From: GYS-P2D sp964414425
GTDB taxonomy: Bacteria > Bacteroidota > Bacteroidia > Chitinophagales > Saprospiraceae
Reading direction: 5' to 3'
Assembly: GCA_964414425.1 (NCBI GenBank)
Contig: CAYPWL010000001.1
Location: 208,741 to 272,740, forward strand
DNA length: 64,000 nt
Below are positions 45,828 through 54,414 of the stretch, in pieces. The notes under the pieces are model-generated. The model saw only the letters and a program-made list of their open reading frames with translations, searched no databases and was not told where the DNA came from. Every line of letters begins with the position of its first letter. The stretch's first letter is position 1. Position numbers and translations under genes: made by a program.

Positions 45828-47204
45828 TTACACATTACGCTCTTTAAAAAACATTTTAATGCCATCCTTTGGCCGTAGTGTTAATAGTGGTTGTGGTGTC
45901 ACCTCCACAGAATCATCAAGTGTGATATCAAAATGATGCAACAACTCTCCTATAGCCATCTGCATCTCAAGCATTGCGAAGTGATTACCTATACATTGTC
46001 GAGGGCCGCCACCAAATGGATAATAAGCATAGGCATGAACGGTGCCTTTGCGATCTGATCCAAATCTGTTTGGATCAAAACTATCTGGATCCTCCCAAAG
46101 CACTGGAGTTCGGTGGGTACCATAGACATACATGGCCATGAGATCACCTTTGTTTATCGATACATTCTTAATCCGATCATCCTCGAGTGCTACTCGATCT
46201 AACACCCATGCTGGTGGATATAGCCTCATAGTCTCTGATAGTACCATATTGCTATACCGAGCTCCCATCAGGCTGGCCATATTAACACCCTCTGAGGTGA
46301 TACGACTATACTCATCTCTGACTTGGCTGGTGACATTTGGATCACATTGCGACAGTTCATACAGGCACCACCCTAAGGCATTGGCCGTTGTCTCATGCCC
46401 TGCTGTAAACAGTATCAAAGACTCATCCAGCAACTGAGTTGCATTCATCTTCTCACCGGTATCTTGATAGGTACTGTTGATCAACATATCGAGCAAGTCA
46501 TCTGCTTCCTCAGGGTTTGCTTGACGCTCTTCGATGATCCGCCTAATAATCCCCTTAGTCTCTTCAGCCAGCGTCATAGCTCTCTTAGATGCTCCCGATA
46601 ACTTTCGGTACCAGTTGAATATCGGTTGTCGGATTTCTTTTACAATATATTGTTGAAGTGCCGTAAACGACTTACCCAAATCTGAAATCTCGTCTGGTGA
46701 GATTCCTGTGCTAAACAATGACTTAGAAACTATACGCAGAGTCAACTCCATCATAGCATCCGTCACCTCGATCCTGTTATCGGTTTTTATTCTGTCCTTT
46801 AAATCTACAATGAAGGCGTCTAACTCAGTTTTCATGGTTTGCACCAGTCCTTCCATTTTGGATTTATGAAAACCAGGCTGAATCAATCTCCTTTGCTGTA
46901 GCCAGTAGGCACCATTGGATGTCAACAAACCATTGCCGATATACTTCCCCAATGATTCTGTCTGAATGTCAGATTTTTTATAATTCCTATGGTTCTTCTG
47001 GAGGACATGCTGGATCACTTCAGGATCGATCGTCATGATCAACTTCTTACCGCTTATAATCCGAGTGATATAAGTAGGCCCATACGTATCGAGCGCCTCG
47101 TCGATTACCGGGATAGGATTTTCTATAAAACTTACTGCTCCCATGATCGTCTTCAGGCGAGGCACCTCTTTCACTTCATAGTGCTCAAACGTAGTACGCT
47201 CCAT
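45828..47204 (-). CDS. Cytochrome P450
   Basis: 458 residues from the ATG; a TTG two codons earlier is also in frame. The I-helix motif is LFTAGHETTANALGW, the ExxR motif SETMRLYPPAW, and the heme-binding loop PFGGGPRQCIGNHFAML with the cysteine ligand. The N-terminus has no membrane anchor, so it is soluble and needs external redox partners, which are not nearby. The closest look is to bacterial CYP families similar to fatty acid hydroxylases, but substrate is unknown. It follows the HExxH lipoprotein gene by two bases and is probably co-transcribed with it. Confidence 0.93.
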   Translation of the reverse strand: MERTTFEHYEVKEVPRLKTIMGAVSFIENPIPVIDEALDTYGPTYITRIISGKKLIMTIDPEVIQHVLQKNHRNYKKSDIQTESLGKYIGNGLLTSNGAYWLQQRRLIQPGFHKSKMEGLVQTMKTELDAFIVDLKDRIKTDNRIEVTDAMMELTLRIVSKSLFSTGISPDEISDLGKSFTALQQYIVKEIRQPIFNWYRKLSGASKRAMTLAEETKGIIRRIIEERQANPEEADDLLDMLINSTYQDTGEKMNATQLLDESLILFTAGHETTANALGWCLYELSQCDPNVTSQVRDEYSRITSEGVNMASLMGARYSNMVLSETMRLYPPAWVLDRVALEDDRIKNVSINKGDLMAMYVYGTHRTPVLWEDPDSFDPNRFGSDRKGTVHAYAYYPFGGGPRQCIGNHFAMLEMQMAIGELLHHFDITLDDSVEVTPQPLLTLRPKDGIKMFFKERNV

Positions 47205-47206
47205 AA

Positions 47207-48172
47207 TCAATTTAATCGTTGCACTGAAATGCGCTCATAACTCGGGGCTCCACGACTGGCGGCATTAAGTGATGATACACTCTCACGTGATGGGACAAAA
47301 TAGTCGAACCAATACACGAATGTCTCGTTGAGGAATACGAAGTAGAAGTCCCCTTGTCGCCTGATCGTGATCATATTATCTCCTGGATTAAGTAGATTGA
47401 AATTGTCTCTTAGAAACATCAAGCCCCATATGAGATTACCACTATCTATAGCAAATGTGCCTTCGTCATTGTAACCTATACGAACTCGTGAGTCATCCGA
47501 AGCACCCATAAATTGTATACCCACAAATCCTTCGCTATCCTCTGCATTCATGACAACCTCTATTTCAAAATCACCACTACTGATACCTGGTACGAACTCT
47601 TCGAATGTTACTATATTTTCAAGATTTACTTCTGGTATCCTTTCTAATACTTCATCAAATTCAGCGGTCCTATTTTGCCAATCCGGAAAAGGAGCTTCTC
47701 TGTCAAGAAATATTTCGCTGATGTAGTAATCTAACCTGGTCCCTGCATAATTGATTACAGCATTTTGCCCTTCTGGTATAGGGTCTCCTCTCATTCGGCT
47801 GGCCCACTCACCATTAGCAAGTCGGTCGTTTCTATGCGGTCGATTGAGTTCGCAATGACCTAATTCATGAAATATCAATCCTTGCTTGTCAAAATCAGTT
47901 AACCCTGCCCAAAAAACAGTCTCGATCTCTATACGATGATTACCCAGACACACCCCACTCGATCCTCGATCAACTGCATCTCTAAACTGTATCGACAAAC
48001 CAGTATCTGAAAAATCAATTTCTTGACCGTATGTAGCAGCTTCTTCAATAAACTCATCTACGAACTCTTGGAACACTGGATCTACATTGATTTCAGGCGG
48101 ATCCTCAGAACATCCCATTAATAATATGGTAATCAACAATAGGCAACCATAACGCAACAGATTCATGTTCAT
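47207..48172 (-). CDS. Lipoprotein with zinc-peptidase motif HExxH and a jelly-roll-like C-terminus
   Basis: 321 residues. Lipobox LLMGC with Cys 21 at the end of the signal. His102-Glu-x-x-His106 occurs in GLIFHELGHCELNRPH, a zinc metallopeptidase motif preceded by a helix; the third ligand is not obvious. The C-terminal part (FEIEVVMNAEDSEGFVGIQF, then MITIRRQGDFYFVFLNET) looks like a concanavalin/DUF1080-type sandwich. It may be a membrane-anchored protease or a carbohydrate-binding protein with a peptidase domain. A second ATG six bases later (48166) lies at ideal distance from an AAGGAG and may be the true start. Confidence 0.8.
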   Translation of the reverse strand: MNMNLLRYGCLLLITILLMGCSEDPPEINVDPVFQEFVDEFIEEAATYGQEIDFSDTGLSIQFRDAVDRGSSGVCLGNHRIEIETVFWAGLTDFDKQGLIFHELGHCELNRPHRNDRLANGEWASRMRGDPIPEGQNAVINYAGTRLDYYISEIFLDREAPFPDWQNRTAEFDEVLERIPEVNLENIVTFEEFVPGISSGDFEIEVVMNAEDSEGFVGIQFMGASDDSRVRIGYNDEGTFAIDSGNLIWGLMFLRDNFNLLNPGDNMITIRRQGDFYFVFLNETFVYWFDYFVPSRESVSSLNAASRGAPSYERISVQRLN

Positions 48173-48174
48173 AT

Positions 48175-48180
48175 CTCCTT
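48175..48180 (-). promoter_or_regulatory. Shine-Dalgarno-like AAGGAG before the HExxH lipoprotein
   Basis: AAGGAG on the minus strand is 2 nt before the ATG at 48172 and 8 nt before the ATG at 48166. The spacing favours the second ATG. Such strong Shine-Dalgarno sites are rare in this window, where most genes lack one. Confidence 0.5.
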
Positions 48181-48268
48181 AACTTTGTTGTCAATGAAAC
48201 GCATTAAACACTAAATAGCTCATAAAATCATGGAAATAATCTGTCTTCTCCCCGGAAATTATCAAATA

Positions 48269-48312
48269 CAAATAATTATTTGGTCACAAGAGTATTTTAC
48301 CGCTACCGGTAG
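48269..48312. repeat. Two perfect palindromes between the lipoprotein-P450 pair and pyc
   Basis: CAAATAATTATTTG (14 bp, 48269-48282) and CTACCGGTAG (10 bp, 48303-48312), 20 bp apart, both fully self-complementary. They lie in the 273-bp divergent gap, about 87-146 bp from the lipoprotein gene and over 130 bp from pyc. They look like dimer-binding sites. Confidence 0.45.
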
Positions 48313-48445
48313 AATAAAATTTTAAAAATCCTTAATATTGGATAGACTTATATCGTCATCTGTTAATTTTTGGGCAAATCAGTTCTAATTGAGTTAATTA
48401 TGACTTGATTTTGCTGAGGATTTGCTAAAAAACACCGCTGGTAAC

Positions 48446-51400
48446 ATGAAAAAGGTAAGAAGAGACATCAATAAAATTTTGGTAGCTAATCGTGGTGAAA
48501 TAGCCATAAGAGTATTTAGAGCAGCTTCGGAAATGAATCTACGGACTGTAGCGATCTATACCTATGAAGATCGATACTCTCTACATCGTTATAAAGCTGA
48601 CGAAGCCTACCAAATAGGCAATGACAATGATCCGCTAAAACCATACTTAGACATCTACAAAATCATCAAGATTGCCAAGGATAATAACGTTGACGCTATT
48701 CACCCTGGTTATGGATTCCTATCGGAAAATGATGAGTTTGCTGATGCGTGTGAGGCCGCTGGACTCATCTGGATAGGACCGAAAGGTGATGTGATGCGCC
48801 AGCTTGGAGATAAAATATTAGCTAAACAAGTGGCTATTCGTGCAGGAGCACCTATAGTAGAAGCAAGTCCCGGCGCCATAAGTAGTGACAAGGAGCTCTT
48901 ATCTGAAGCTAATAAGATTGGATATCCTGTGATGGTAAAAGCCGCTACCGGAGGTGGAGGTCGCGGAATGCGTATCGTGCACGATGAAAAAGACATCGTG
49001 AATGCCTTTAACGAAGCTTCGGGAGAGGCAAAAACGGCATTTGGCAATCCGGCTGTCTTCGTAGAGAAGTATATCAGCAATCCAAAGCACATTGAGGTTC
49101 AGATCATCGGAGATCTATATGGCAACATGGTACACCTGTTTGAGCGTGACTGTAGTGTACAGCGCCGTCATCAGAAGGTTGTAGAAGTTGCACCTGCCAC
49201 AAGCCTAAAAGAAGAAACTAAAGAAAAGCTATATCAGTACGCCCTTGATATCTGCGGTGAGCTCAACTATCAAAATGCAGGCACAGTAGAGTTCTTAGTA
49301 GACGCAGATGAAAACATCTACTTCATTGAGGTTAACACACGTATACAGGTCGAGCACACGATCACAGAGGTCATCACAGGTATAGATATAGTCAAGGCAC
49401 AGATATTGATCGCCAGCGGTATGGAGCTATGGGATGATGAGATAGGTATTAAGAGTCAAGAGGATGTGCACTATCGAGGTGTAGCTATCCAATGTAGGAT
49501 TACTACAGAAGACCCATCCGAAGGATTTAAACCCGACTATGGACGCTTGGTCGCCTATCGTAGTGCCAGTGGATTTGGGATACGCCTTGATGCTGGCAAC
49601 GCATATGCAGGTGCTAAAATCTCACCTTTCTTTGACAGCCTATTAGTGAAGGTTACTGCCTCAGGAAACAATATGGCAGCCGCATCTGATAGACTGCATA
49701 GGGCTCTCAGAGAATTTAGAATTAGAGGGGTAAAGTCCAACATACCATTCTTACTAAACCTACTCAAAGATGAAGACTTTAGGGCGGGCAAACCGACGGT
49801 TAACTTCATCAAAGAGAAGTCGCATCTATCATCTCAGAAACCTCAATGGCGGGATCGAGGAACCAAGCTCCTCACTTACCTGAGCGAAGTCATCGTCAAT
49901 GGAAACCCTGACGTTAAAAAGCGTGATCCCGACGTGATTTTTGACAAAGCGATCGTCCCCGATCATGCCCATCTCGAGTATCAAAATGGTACTAAGCAAA
50001 AATTAGAGGCATTGGGGCCCGAACAATTCGCCCAATGGCTCAAAAACGAGAAAATTATACACTATACAGATACCACTTTTAGAGATGCACACCAGTCTCT
50101 ATTAGCCACTCGTGTGAGGACTTACGATCTAATCAATGTGGCCGAATCCTATGGCAAGCGGCATGGCCATGAACTCTTTTCAATGGAAGTATGGGGAGGC
50201 GCCACATTTGATGTAGCTATGAGATTCCTTAAGGAGTGCCCTTGGAAGCGTCTTGAGAAGCTCCGGGCTGCGATTCCTAACACATTGTTACAGATGCTCT
50301 TAAGAGGAAGTAACGCTGTTGGATACAAGGCATATCCTGATAACCTCATCGAAAAATTCATTGAGAAGTCATGGGAGTCGGGTATTGATGTCTTTAGGAT
50401 ATTTGACTCCTTAAACTGGCTTGAGGCAATGCAGACAAGCATCAAGACCGTCAGGGAACGAACGAATGCCCTTGCCGAAGTATGTATCTGTTATACTGGT
50501 AATGTACTTGACAAAGATGCCAAGTACGACATCCAATACTATAAGGATATGGCAAGATCTGTAGAAGATGCTGGAGCTCATATCTTAGCTATTAAGGATA
50601 TGGCTGGTCTACTCAAACCAATGGCCGCTGAAGTGCTGATCAGCGAATTAAAATCACATATCGATATACCGATCCATCTTCATACACATGACACCTCGTC
50701 GATCCAGAGTACAACTTATCTAAAAGCAATTAATGCTGGAGTTGATGTCATCGATCTCGCCAATAGCGCTCTATCAGGGATCACCTCACAGCCAAATCTT
50801 AACTCTGTAGCAGCCATGTTACAAGGTCATGAGCGAGAAAACCCAATCAATCTCTCGAGTATGAATGAATGCTCTAATTACTGGGAGACTGTGAGGAAAT
50901 ATTATTATTCGTTTGAGACAGAATTGAAATCTGGTACTGCTGAAGTCTACGAACATGAAATACCAGGAGGGCAATACTCTAACCTAAGACCACAAGCCAG
51001 ATCTCTCGGGTTGGAGGATAAGTTTGAAGAGGTCAAGAGAAACTACAAAGCCGTAAATGACCTCTTAGGCGGTATCGTCAAGGTGACGCCATCATCAAAG
51101 GTAGTTGGCGACATGGCCATGTTTATGACCGCCAATGAATTTAGTATTGAAGATATCAAGACCAAAGGTCACACCATGGCATTCCCAGACTCTATGATCT
51201 CTCTCATGAAAGGTGAACTCGGCCAACGTCAAGAAGGCTGGCCCGAAGACTTCCAAAAAATGGTCTTAAAGAATGAAAAAGCCTTTACTGATAAACCTAA
51301 TGCTCATCTTAAGCCAATAGATTTTGATACTGAGTATGAGCAATTTAAAGTGGATTTTCCAGAGAGCAAGAAGTTTGAAGACTTCCTAAGCTATAGCCTA

Positions 51401-51901
51401 TATCCCAAGGTTTATAAAGACTTTTATGGGCACCAAGAAAACTATGGAGACACAAGCAAATTACCCTCTGCGGCATTCTTCTATGGTTTGAAATTTAATG
51501 AAGAAATCCAAGTTCAGATTAGTGTAGGCAAAACGATCATCATCCAGTATCTCAACACTAACGCACCTCGAAAGAGTGGAACGAGGCTTTCTATATTTAG
51601 GATGAATGGCTCTATCCGATCAATCATTACCTTCGATAAGTCTCTTAAGTCTACTGTCAAAGAAAATCGTAAAGTCCAAAGCGACAATGAAATCGGGTCT
51701 CCATTACAAGGAAACCTCTCGAAGATAAGTGTGAGCGTGGGCGATCAAGTCTCTACAAATGATCCTCTATTTACTATTGAGGCGATGAAAATGGAGAGCA
51801 CAATTACAGCGCCTTATGATGCGGTTGTGGATCAGATTATCCTAAAAGAGAGAACGTTAGTTGAGCAAGATGACCTTGTGGTGATATTACGAACTGAATG
51901 A
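48446..51901 (+). CDS. pyc: Pyruvate carboxylase
   Basis: 1151 residues from an ATG that gives KKVRRDINKILVANRGEIAI at the N-terminus; a TTG 24 bases upstream is in frame but unlikely. Domains: biotin carboxylase (to about 455; ATP grasp VMVKAATGGGGRGMRIV, EVNTRIQVEHTITE), carboxyltransferase (TTFRDAHQSLLATRVRTYDL, NALLQMLLRGSNAVGY-like region with IFDSLNWLEAM), the PYC OADA region, and the C-terminal biotinyl domain with IEAMKMESTITAPYDA. The biotin-attached lysine is in the AMKM motif. It makes oxaloacetate from pyruvate, an anaplerotic step. It overlaps the stop of the convergent response regulator by 15 bases. Confidence 0.95.
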   Translation: MKKVRRDINKILVANRGEIAIRVFRAASEMNLRTVAIYTYEDRYSLHRYKADEAYQIGNDNDPLKPYLDIYKIIKIAKDNNVDAIHPGYGFLSENDEFADACEAAGLIWIGPKGDVMRQLGDKILAKQVAIRAGAPIVEASPGAISSDKELLSEANKIGYPVMVKAATGGGGRGMRIVHDEKDIVNAFNEASGEAKTAFGNPAVFVEKYISNPKHIEVQIIGDLYGNMVHLFERDCSVQRRHQKVVEVAPATSLKEETKEKLYQYALDICGELNYQNAGTVEFLVDADENIYFIEVNTRIQVEHTITEVITGIDIVKAQILIASGMELWDDEIGIKSQEDVHYRGVAIQCRITTEDPSEGFKPDYGRLVAYRSASGFGIRLDAGNAYAGAKISPFFDSLLVKVTASGNNMAAASDRLHRALREFRIRGVKSNIPFLLNLLKDEDFRAGKPTVNFIKEKSHLSSQKPQWRDRGTKLLTYLSEVIVNGNPDVKKRDPDVIFDKAIVPDHAHLEYQNGTKQKLEALGPEQFAQWLKNEKIIHYTDTTFRDAHQSLLATRVRTYDLINVAESYGKRHGHELFSMEVWGGATFDVAMRFLKECPWKRLEKLRAAIPNTLLQMLLRGSNAVGYKAYPDNLIEKFIEKSWESGIDVFRIFDSLNWLEAMQTSIKTVRERTNALAEVCICYTGNVLDKDAKYDIQYYKDMARSVEDAGAHILAIKDMAGLLKPMAAEVLISELKSHIDIPIHLHTHDTSSIQSTTYLKAINAGVDVIDLANSALSGITSQPNLNSVAAMLQGHERENPINLSSMNECSNYWETVRKYYYSFETELKSGTAEVYEHEIPGGQYSNLRPQARSLGLEDKFEEVKRNYKAVNDLLGGIVKVTPSSKVVGDMAMFMTANEFSIEDIKTKGHTMAFPDSMISLMKGELGQRQEGWPEDFQKMVLKNEKAFTDKPNAHLKPIDFDTEYEQFKVDFPESKKFEDFLSYSLYPKVYKDFYGHQENYGDTSKLPSAAFFYGLKFNEEIQVQISVGKTIIIQYLNTNAPRKSGTRLSIFRMNGSIRSIITFDKSLKSTVKENRKVQSDNEIGSPLQGNLSKISVSVGDQVSTNDPLFTIEAMKMESTITAPYDAVVDQIILKERTLVEQDDLVVILRTE

Positions 51902-52273
51902 ACTGAGTGATTTACAAAAATCGAGGTCGGCTCTCTTAAGAGGTTTGTGAATACAGGCATGAACTAAATGACAACCTTTAACGAATTGTAGGATCTCATC
52001 ATTGATAGATGACGATAGTATGACCACTGGTGACTGAGAACCTAATTTCTTGATTTCCTTGATGTAGTCAACACCTTTCATAGAGGGCATGTCAAGATCA
52101 ATAAAGGTCAAGTCTGGACCTGATGAGCGTTTTTTGAGCACGAGAAGTGCATCACGAGCATTCGTATAGGTTTCGATATTGCAATGATTGGTTATCACTT
52201 TAGATATCGTCCTCTTGTTGAATTTATTCTGAATGGGGTCATCATCGATCAGCCAAATGTTATAATCACTCAT
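51887..52273 (-). CDS. Stand-alone response regulator (receiver domain only)
   Basis: 128 residues, CheY-like size. Acidic pocket IDDDP at residues 9-13, phosphoacceptor Asp 59 in LTFIDLDMPSMKGVDYI, Ser/Thr region VVILSSS and the conserved Lys in HKPLKR. There is no output domain, so it must act through a partner kinase, another protein or DNA-binding partner not seen nearby. Its divergent upstream region carries the window's most structured non-coding DNA. It may be regulated through it. Its stop overlaps pyc. Confidence 0.88.
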   Translation of the reverse strand: MSDYNIWLIDDDPIQNKFNKRTISKVITNHCNIETYTNARDALLVLKKRSSGPDLTFIDLDMPSMKGVDYIKEIKKLGSQSPVVILSSSINDEILQFVKGCHLVHACIHKPLKRADLDFCKSLSSFSS

Positions 52274-52635
52274 TACTTAGAACAATGTAGTATTGCAATA
52301 TTGCTTTAACTAACTCTTGGGGGCAGAGTTAATACGGATTGTAAACATTGGTAGATAAGTGTATAAATCTATTGTTTACCTGTCTATTGCAGATCTGCTT
52401 ATCTATGAATGGTAGATATATGTCGATTTTTGGTCTACAATCTGTAGTCACATTGTAGACCAAAGTGTGCCAGTCATCTTTTTTTTTAAGTGATTAATGT
52501 ATTAGATCTGCTTATCTTGATAGGTTGACTACGAGTGATCAAAAAATCATCTTACCCTATTTTCACTTTCATTGTTTTTAATCTTAGCTCTTACATTAGT
52601 TCTGTGTTAGTGATACATCAACATGAACGAACCTC
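52274..52635. other. 362-bp structured divergent gap before the response regulator and glycerate kinase
   Basis: Contains, in order: a 10-bp palindrome GCAATATTGC (52295-52304); a composite inverted repeat GTAAACA...TGTTTAC (52341-52379) with an inner TAGAT...ATCTA; a 14-bp direct repeat AGATCTGCTTATCT (52391-52404 and 52504-52517, 113 bp apart); and the 13-bp stem at 52429-52464, entered separately. A T9 run lies at 52479-52487. No protein-coding frame is convincing. No known riboswitch was recognised. Confidence 0.55.
52429..52464. repeat. Perfect 13-bp inverted repeat
   Basis: TTTGGTCTACAAT, a 10-base loop CTGTAGTCAC, ATTGTAGACCAAA. The stem is perfect. Part of it, CTACA-ATC-TGTAG, can form an alternative smaller hairpin. 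It is followed by 14 bases and then a T-run, so it could act as an RNA switch, attenuator or protein site. Confidence 0.6.
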
Positions 52636-53736
52636 ATGAACATTCTCATCGCATGTGACAAATTCAAAGGCTCACTGAGCGCTACAGCGGTCTGCAACGC
52701 TATAAGGTACGGATTACGTACTGCTCACTCCACTGCAAACATTATATGCTGCCCTCTGGCAGATGGTGGAGATGGCACGATGGATATCTTACAAGAGATC
52801 TTAGATCTCAGATCAATTAATATCGATAGCGTTGATGCATTAGGGCGACCTATAAAAGCACAATACAATATATCGCCAGATACTGCTTATATAGAGTTAG
52901 CGCAAGCATCCGGAATTACTCGCTTGAGACATAAAGAACTCGATGCGCTCAACGCACATGCCTTTGGTACAGGTCTATTGATGCGGCACGCAATCAATCA
53001 TGGCATCAAGAAGATAGTCTTAGGTATAGGAGGTAGTGCTAGCACGGAGTGTGGATTAAGTATAGCGCACGCATTGGGTTGGACATTCTTAGATCAGCAA
53101 GGAGAGGCGATTGTACCCTCAGGAGGTAAGCTCAATTATATCGTCTATATCGAGCCTCCAACTGAGATGATTGAAATTGAGTTAACGGTGCTCTGTGATG
53201 TTAACAACCCACTCTTTGGTCCTACCGGCGCAGCATATGTCTATGGACCTCAGAAAGGCGCAACCGAGGCTCATATTACCACTCTTGACCGTGGACTCAG
53301 GCATATAGCTCAACTCATTCAACAATATAATGACCGAGACGTCTCTACCCTCATCGGTGGTGGCGCTGCTGGAGGTGTCGCAGCAGGATTATATGGCTTA
53401 ATGGAGGCGAAGGTCATAAGTGGCTTCGATTATCTGAGTTCACTTCTACACTTAGATGATCTCATCAGCCGTGCAGATCTCGTCATCACTGGCGAGGGTC
53501 GTCTTGATGAGCAATCACTCTCTGGTAAGGTCGTCGGTTCTATAGCACAGCAATGTAGACAGCATAAAACTCTGCTTTACGCTGTTGTTGGCGAAAATCA
53601 ACTATCTGCTGACTTACAAGATAGAGCAGGCATTAAGAAGGTTTATGCTGTGATGGACAGAGCAATTGATACTAAAGATGCAAGGAAGCATGCGGAGAAA
53701 TATCTGAGGGAGATAGTTAAGATTATGGAGTTGTGA
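52636..53736 (+). CDS. Glycerate kinase (GlxK/GarK family)
   Basis: 366 residues. The N-terminal pattern ILIACDKFKGSLSATAVCNA and CPLADGGDGTMDILQEIL is the family signature. The Rossmann-like part has KIVLGIGGSASTECGLSIAHAL; ADLVITGEGRLDEQSLSGKV is another conserved block. It phosphorylates D-glycerate, usually to 2-phosphoglycerate in this family, linking glyoxylate or serine turnover to glycolysis. The symbol is not assigned because garK, glxK and similar names refer to close relatives. No Shine-Dalgarno site; an upstream ATG is out of frame. Confidence 0.92.
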   Translation: MNILIACDKFKGSLSATAVCNAIRYGLRTAHSTANIICCPLADGGDGTMDILQEILDLRSINIDSVDALGRPIKAQYNISPDTAYIELAQASGITRLRHKELDALNAHAFGTGLLMRHAINHGIKKIVLGIGGSASTECGLSIAHALGWTFLDQQGEAIVPSGGKLNYIVYIEPPTEMIEIELTVLCDVNNPLFGPTGAAYVYGPQKGATEAHITTLDRGLRHIAQLIQQYNDRDVSTLIGGGAAGGVAAGLYGLMEAKVISGFDYLSSLLHLDDLISRADLVITGEGRLDEQSLSGKVVGSIAQQCRQHKTLLYAVVGENQLSADLQDRAGIKKVYAVMDRAIDTKDARKHAEKYLREIVKIMEL

Positions 53737-53745
53737 AGACCAATC

Positions 53746-54216
53746 TTACAACTCCCCCACGTCAATCTTAACCTCTGGTGGCAAGAAGGGTGAGGCATCA
53801 CCCCTACCCTTAATAATTTCTCTTACGATCGTCGAACTGATATGAGAGAAGTTAGGTCGACTGATAAAGAAGACAGTCTCGACATCGTCTCCAACGATAT
53901 TATTTAGTTGTGAGATGGTTTTCTCATAATCAAAATCTGAACCGTTACGCAAACCACGTATCAGATACTTGGCGCCAACAGTATCACAATAATGCACTGT
54001 TAATCCCTCGAATGTCCCGACATCGACTTTGTCATAATTTTCAAAGACTTGCTCGAGCCATTCCATCCTCTGCTCAAGATCGAATAAGGTCGTTTTGACA
54101 GAGTTAACACCTATAGACATTATAATCTTATCAAACAACGGTAGTGCTCTCTGGACAATATCCAGATGACCGTTAGTAATGGGATCAAATGAGCCTGGGA
54201 AAACAGCAATTTTCAT
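53746..54216 (-). CDS. coaD: Pantetheine-phosphate adenylyltransferase
   Basis: 156 residues, normal length. Fourth step of CoA biosynthesis: 4'-phosphopantetheine plus ATP to dephospho-CoA. N-terminal nucleotidyltransferase signature AVFPGSFDPITNGHLDIVQR (HxGH), then RGLRNGSDFDYEKTI, a VETVFFISRPNFSHISSTIV block with the ISSTxVRE motif and the C-terminal REIIKGRGDASPFLP. It is a single gene, convergent with glycerate kinase 9 bp away and divergent from lpdA. Confidence 0.95.
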   Translation of the reverse strand: MKIAVFPGSFDPITNGHLDIVQRALPLFDKIIMSIGVNSVKTTLFDLEQRMEWLEQVFENYDKVDVGTFEGLTVHYCDTVGAKYLIRGLRNGSDFDYEKTISQLNNIVGDDVETVFFISRPNFSHISSTIVREIIKGRGDASPFLPPEVKIDVGEL

Positions 54217-54328
54217 AGTTAGCGTCCTGTAGTTAGTGAAATATATACAAAAAATCGTCCAAGATTGTTGACGCCTCGAATCAATTCATTTTGAGCAAAA
54301 CCACAGAATATAATTTTGCTTTAAATGA

Positions 54329-54336
54329 TATATTTG
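54329..54336 (+). promoter_or_regulatory. Candidate TAnnTTTG element for lpdA
   Basis: TATATTTG exactly fits the -7 consensus and lies 78 bp before the lpdA start. No clear TTG -33 element is found at the right distance, so this may be chance in an AT-rich gap. Confidence 0.25.
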
Positions 54337-54414
54337 CATTCTTGAAAAATAATCGTTTGATTTAAAATCAATCTGAACTTTTAAGGCATTTACAATACAT
54401 TAAATCTTATCATC

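Noticed and set aside
48709..49092. Long minus-strand ORF inside pyc
   Set aside because: It is a mirror frame of pyruvate carboxylase; its codons are fixed by the pyc protein and it has no recognisable domain.
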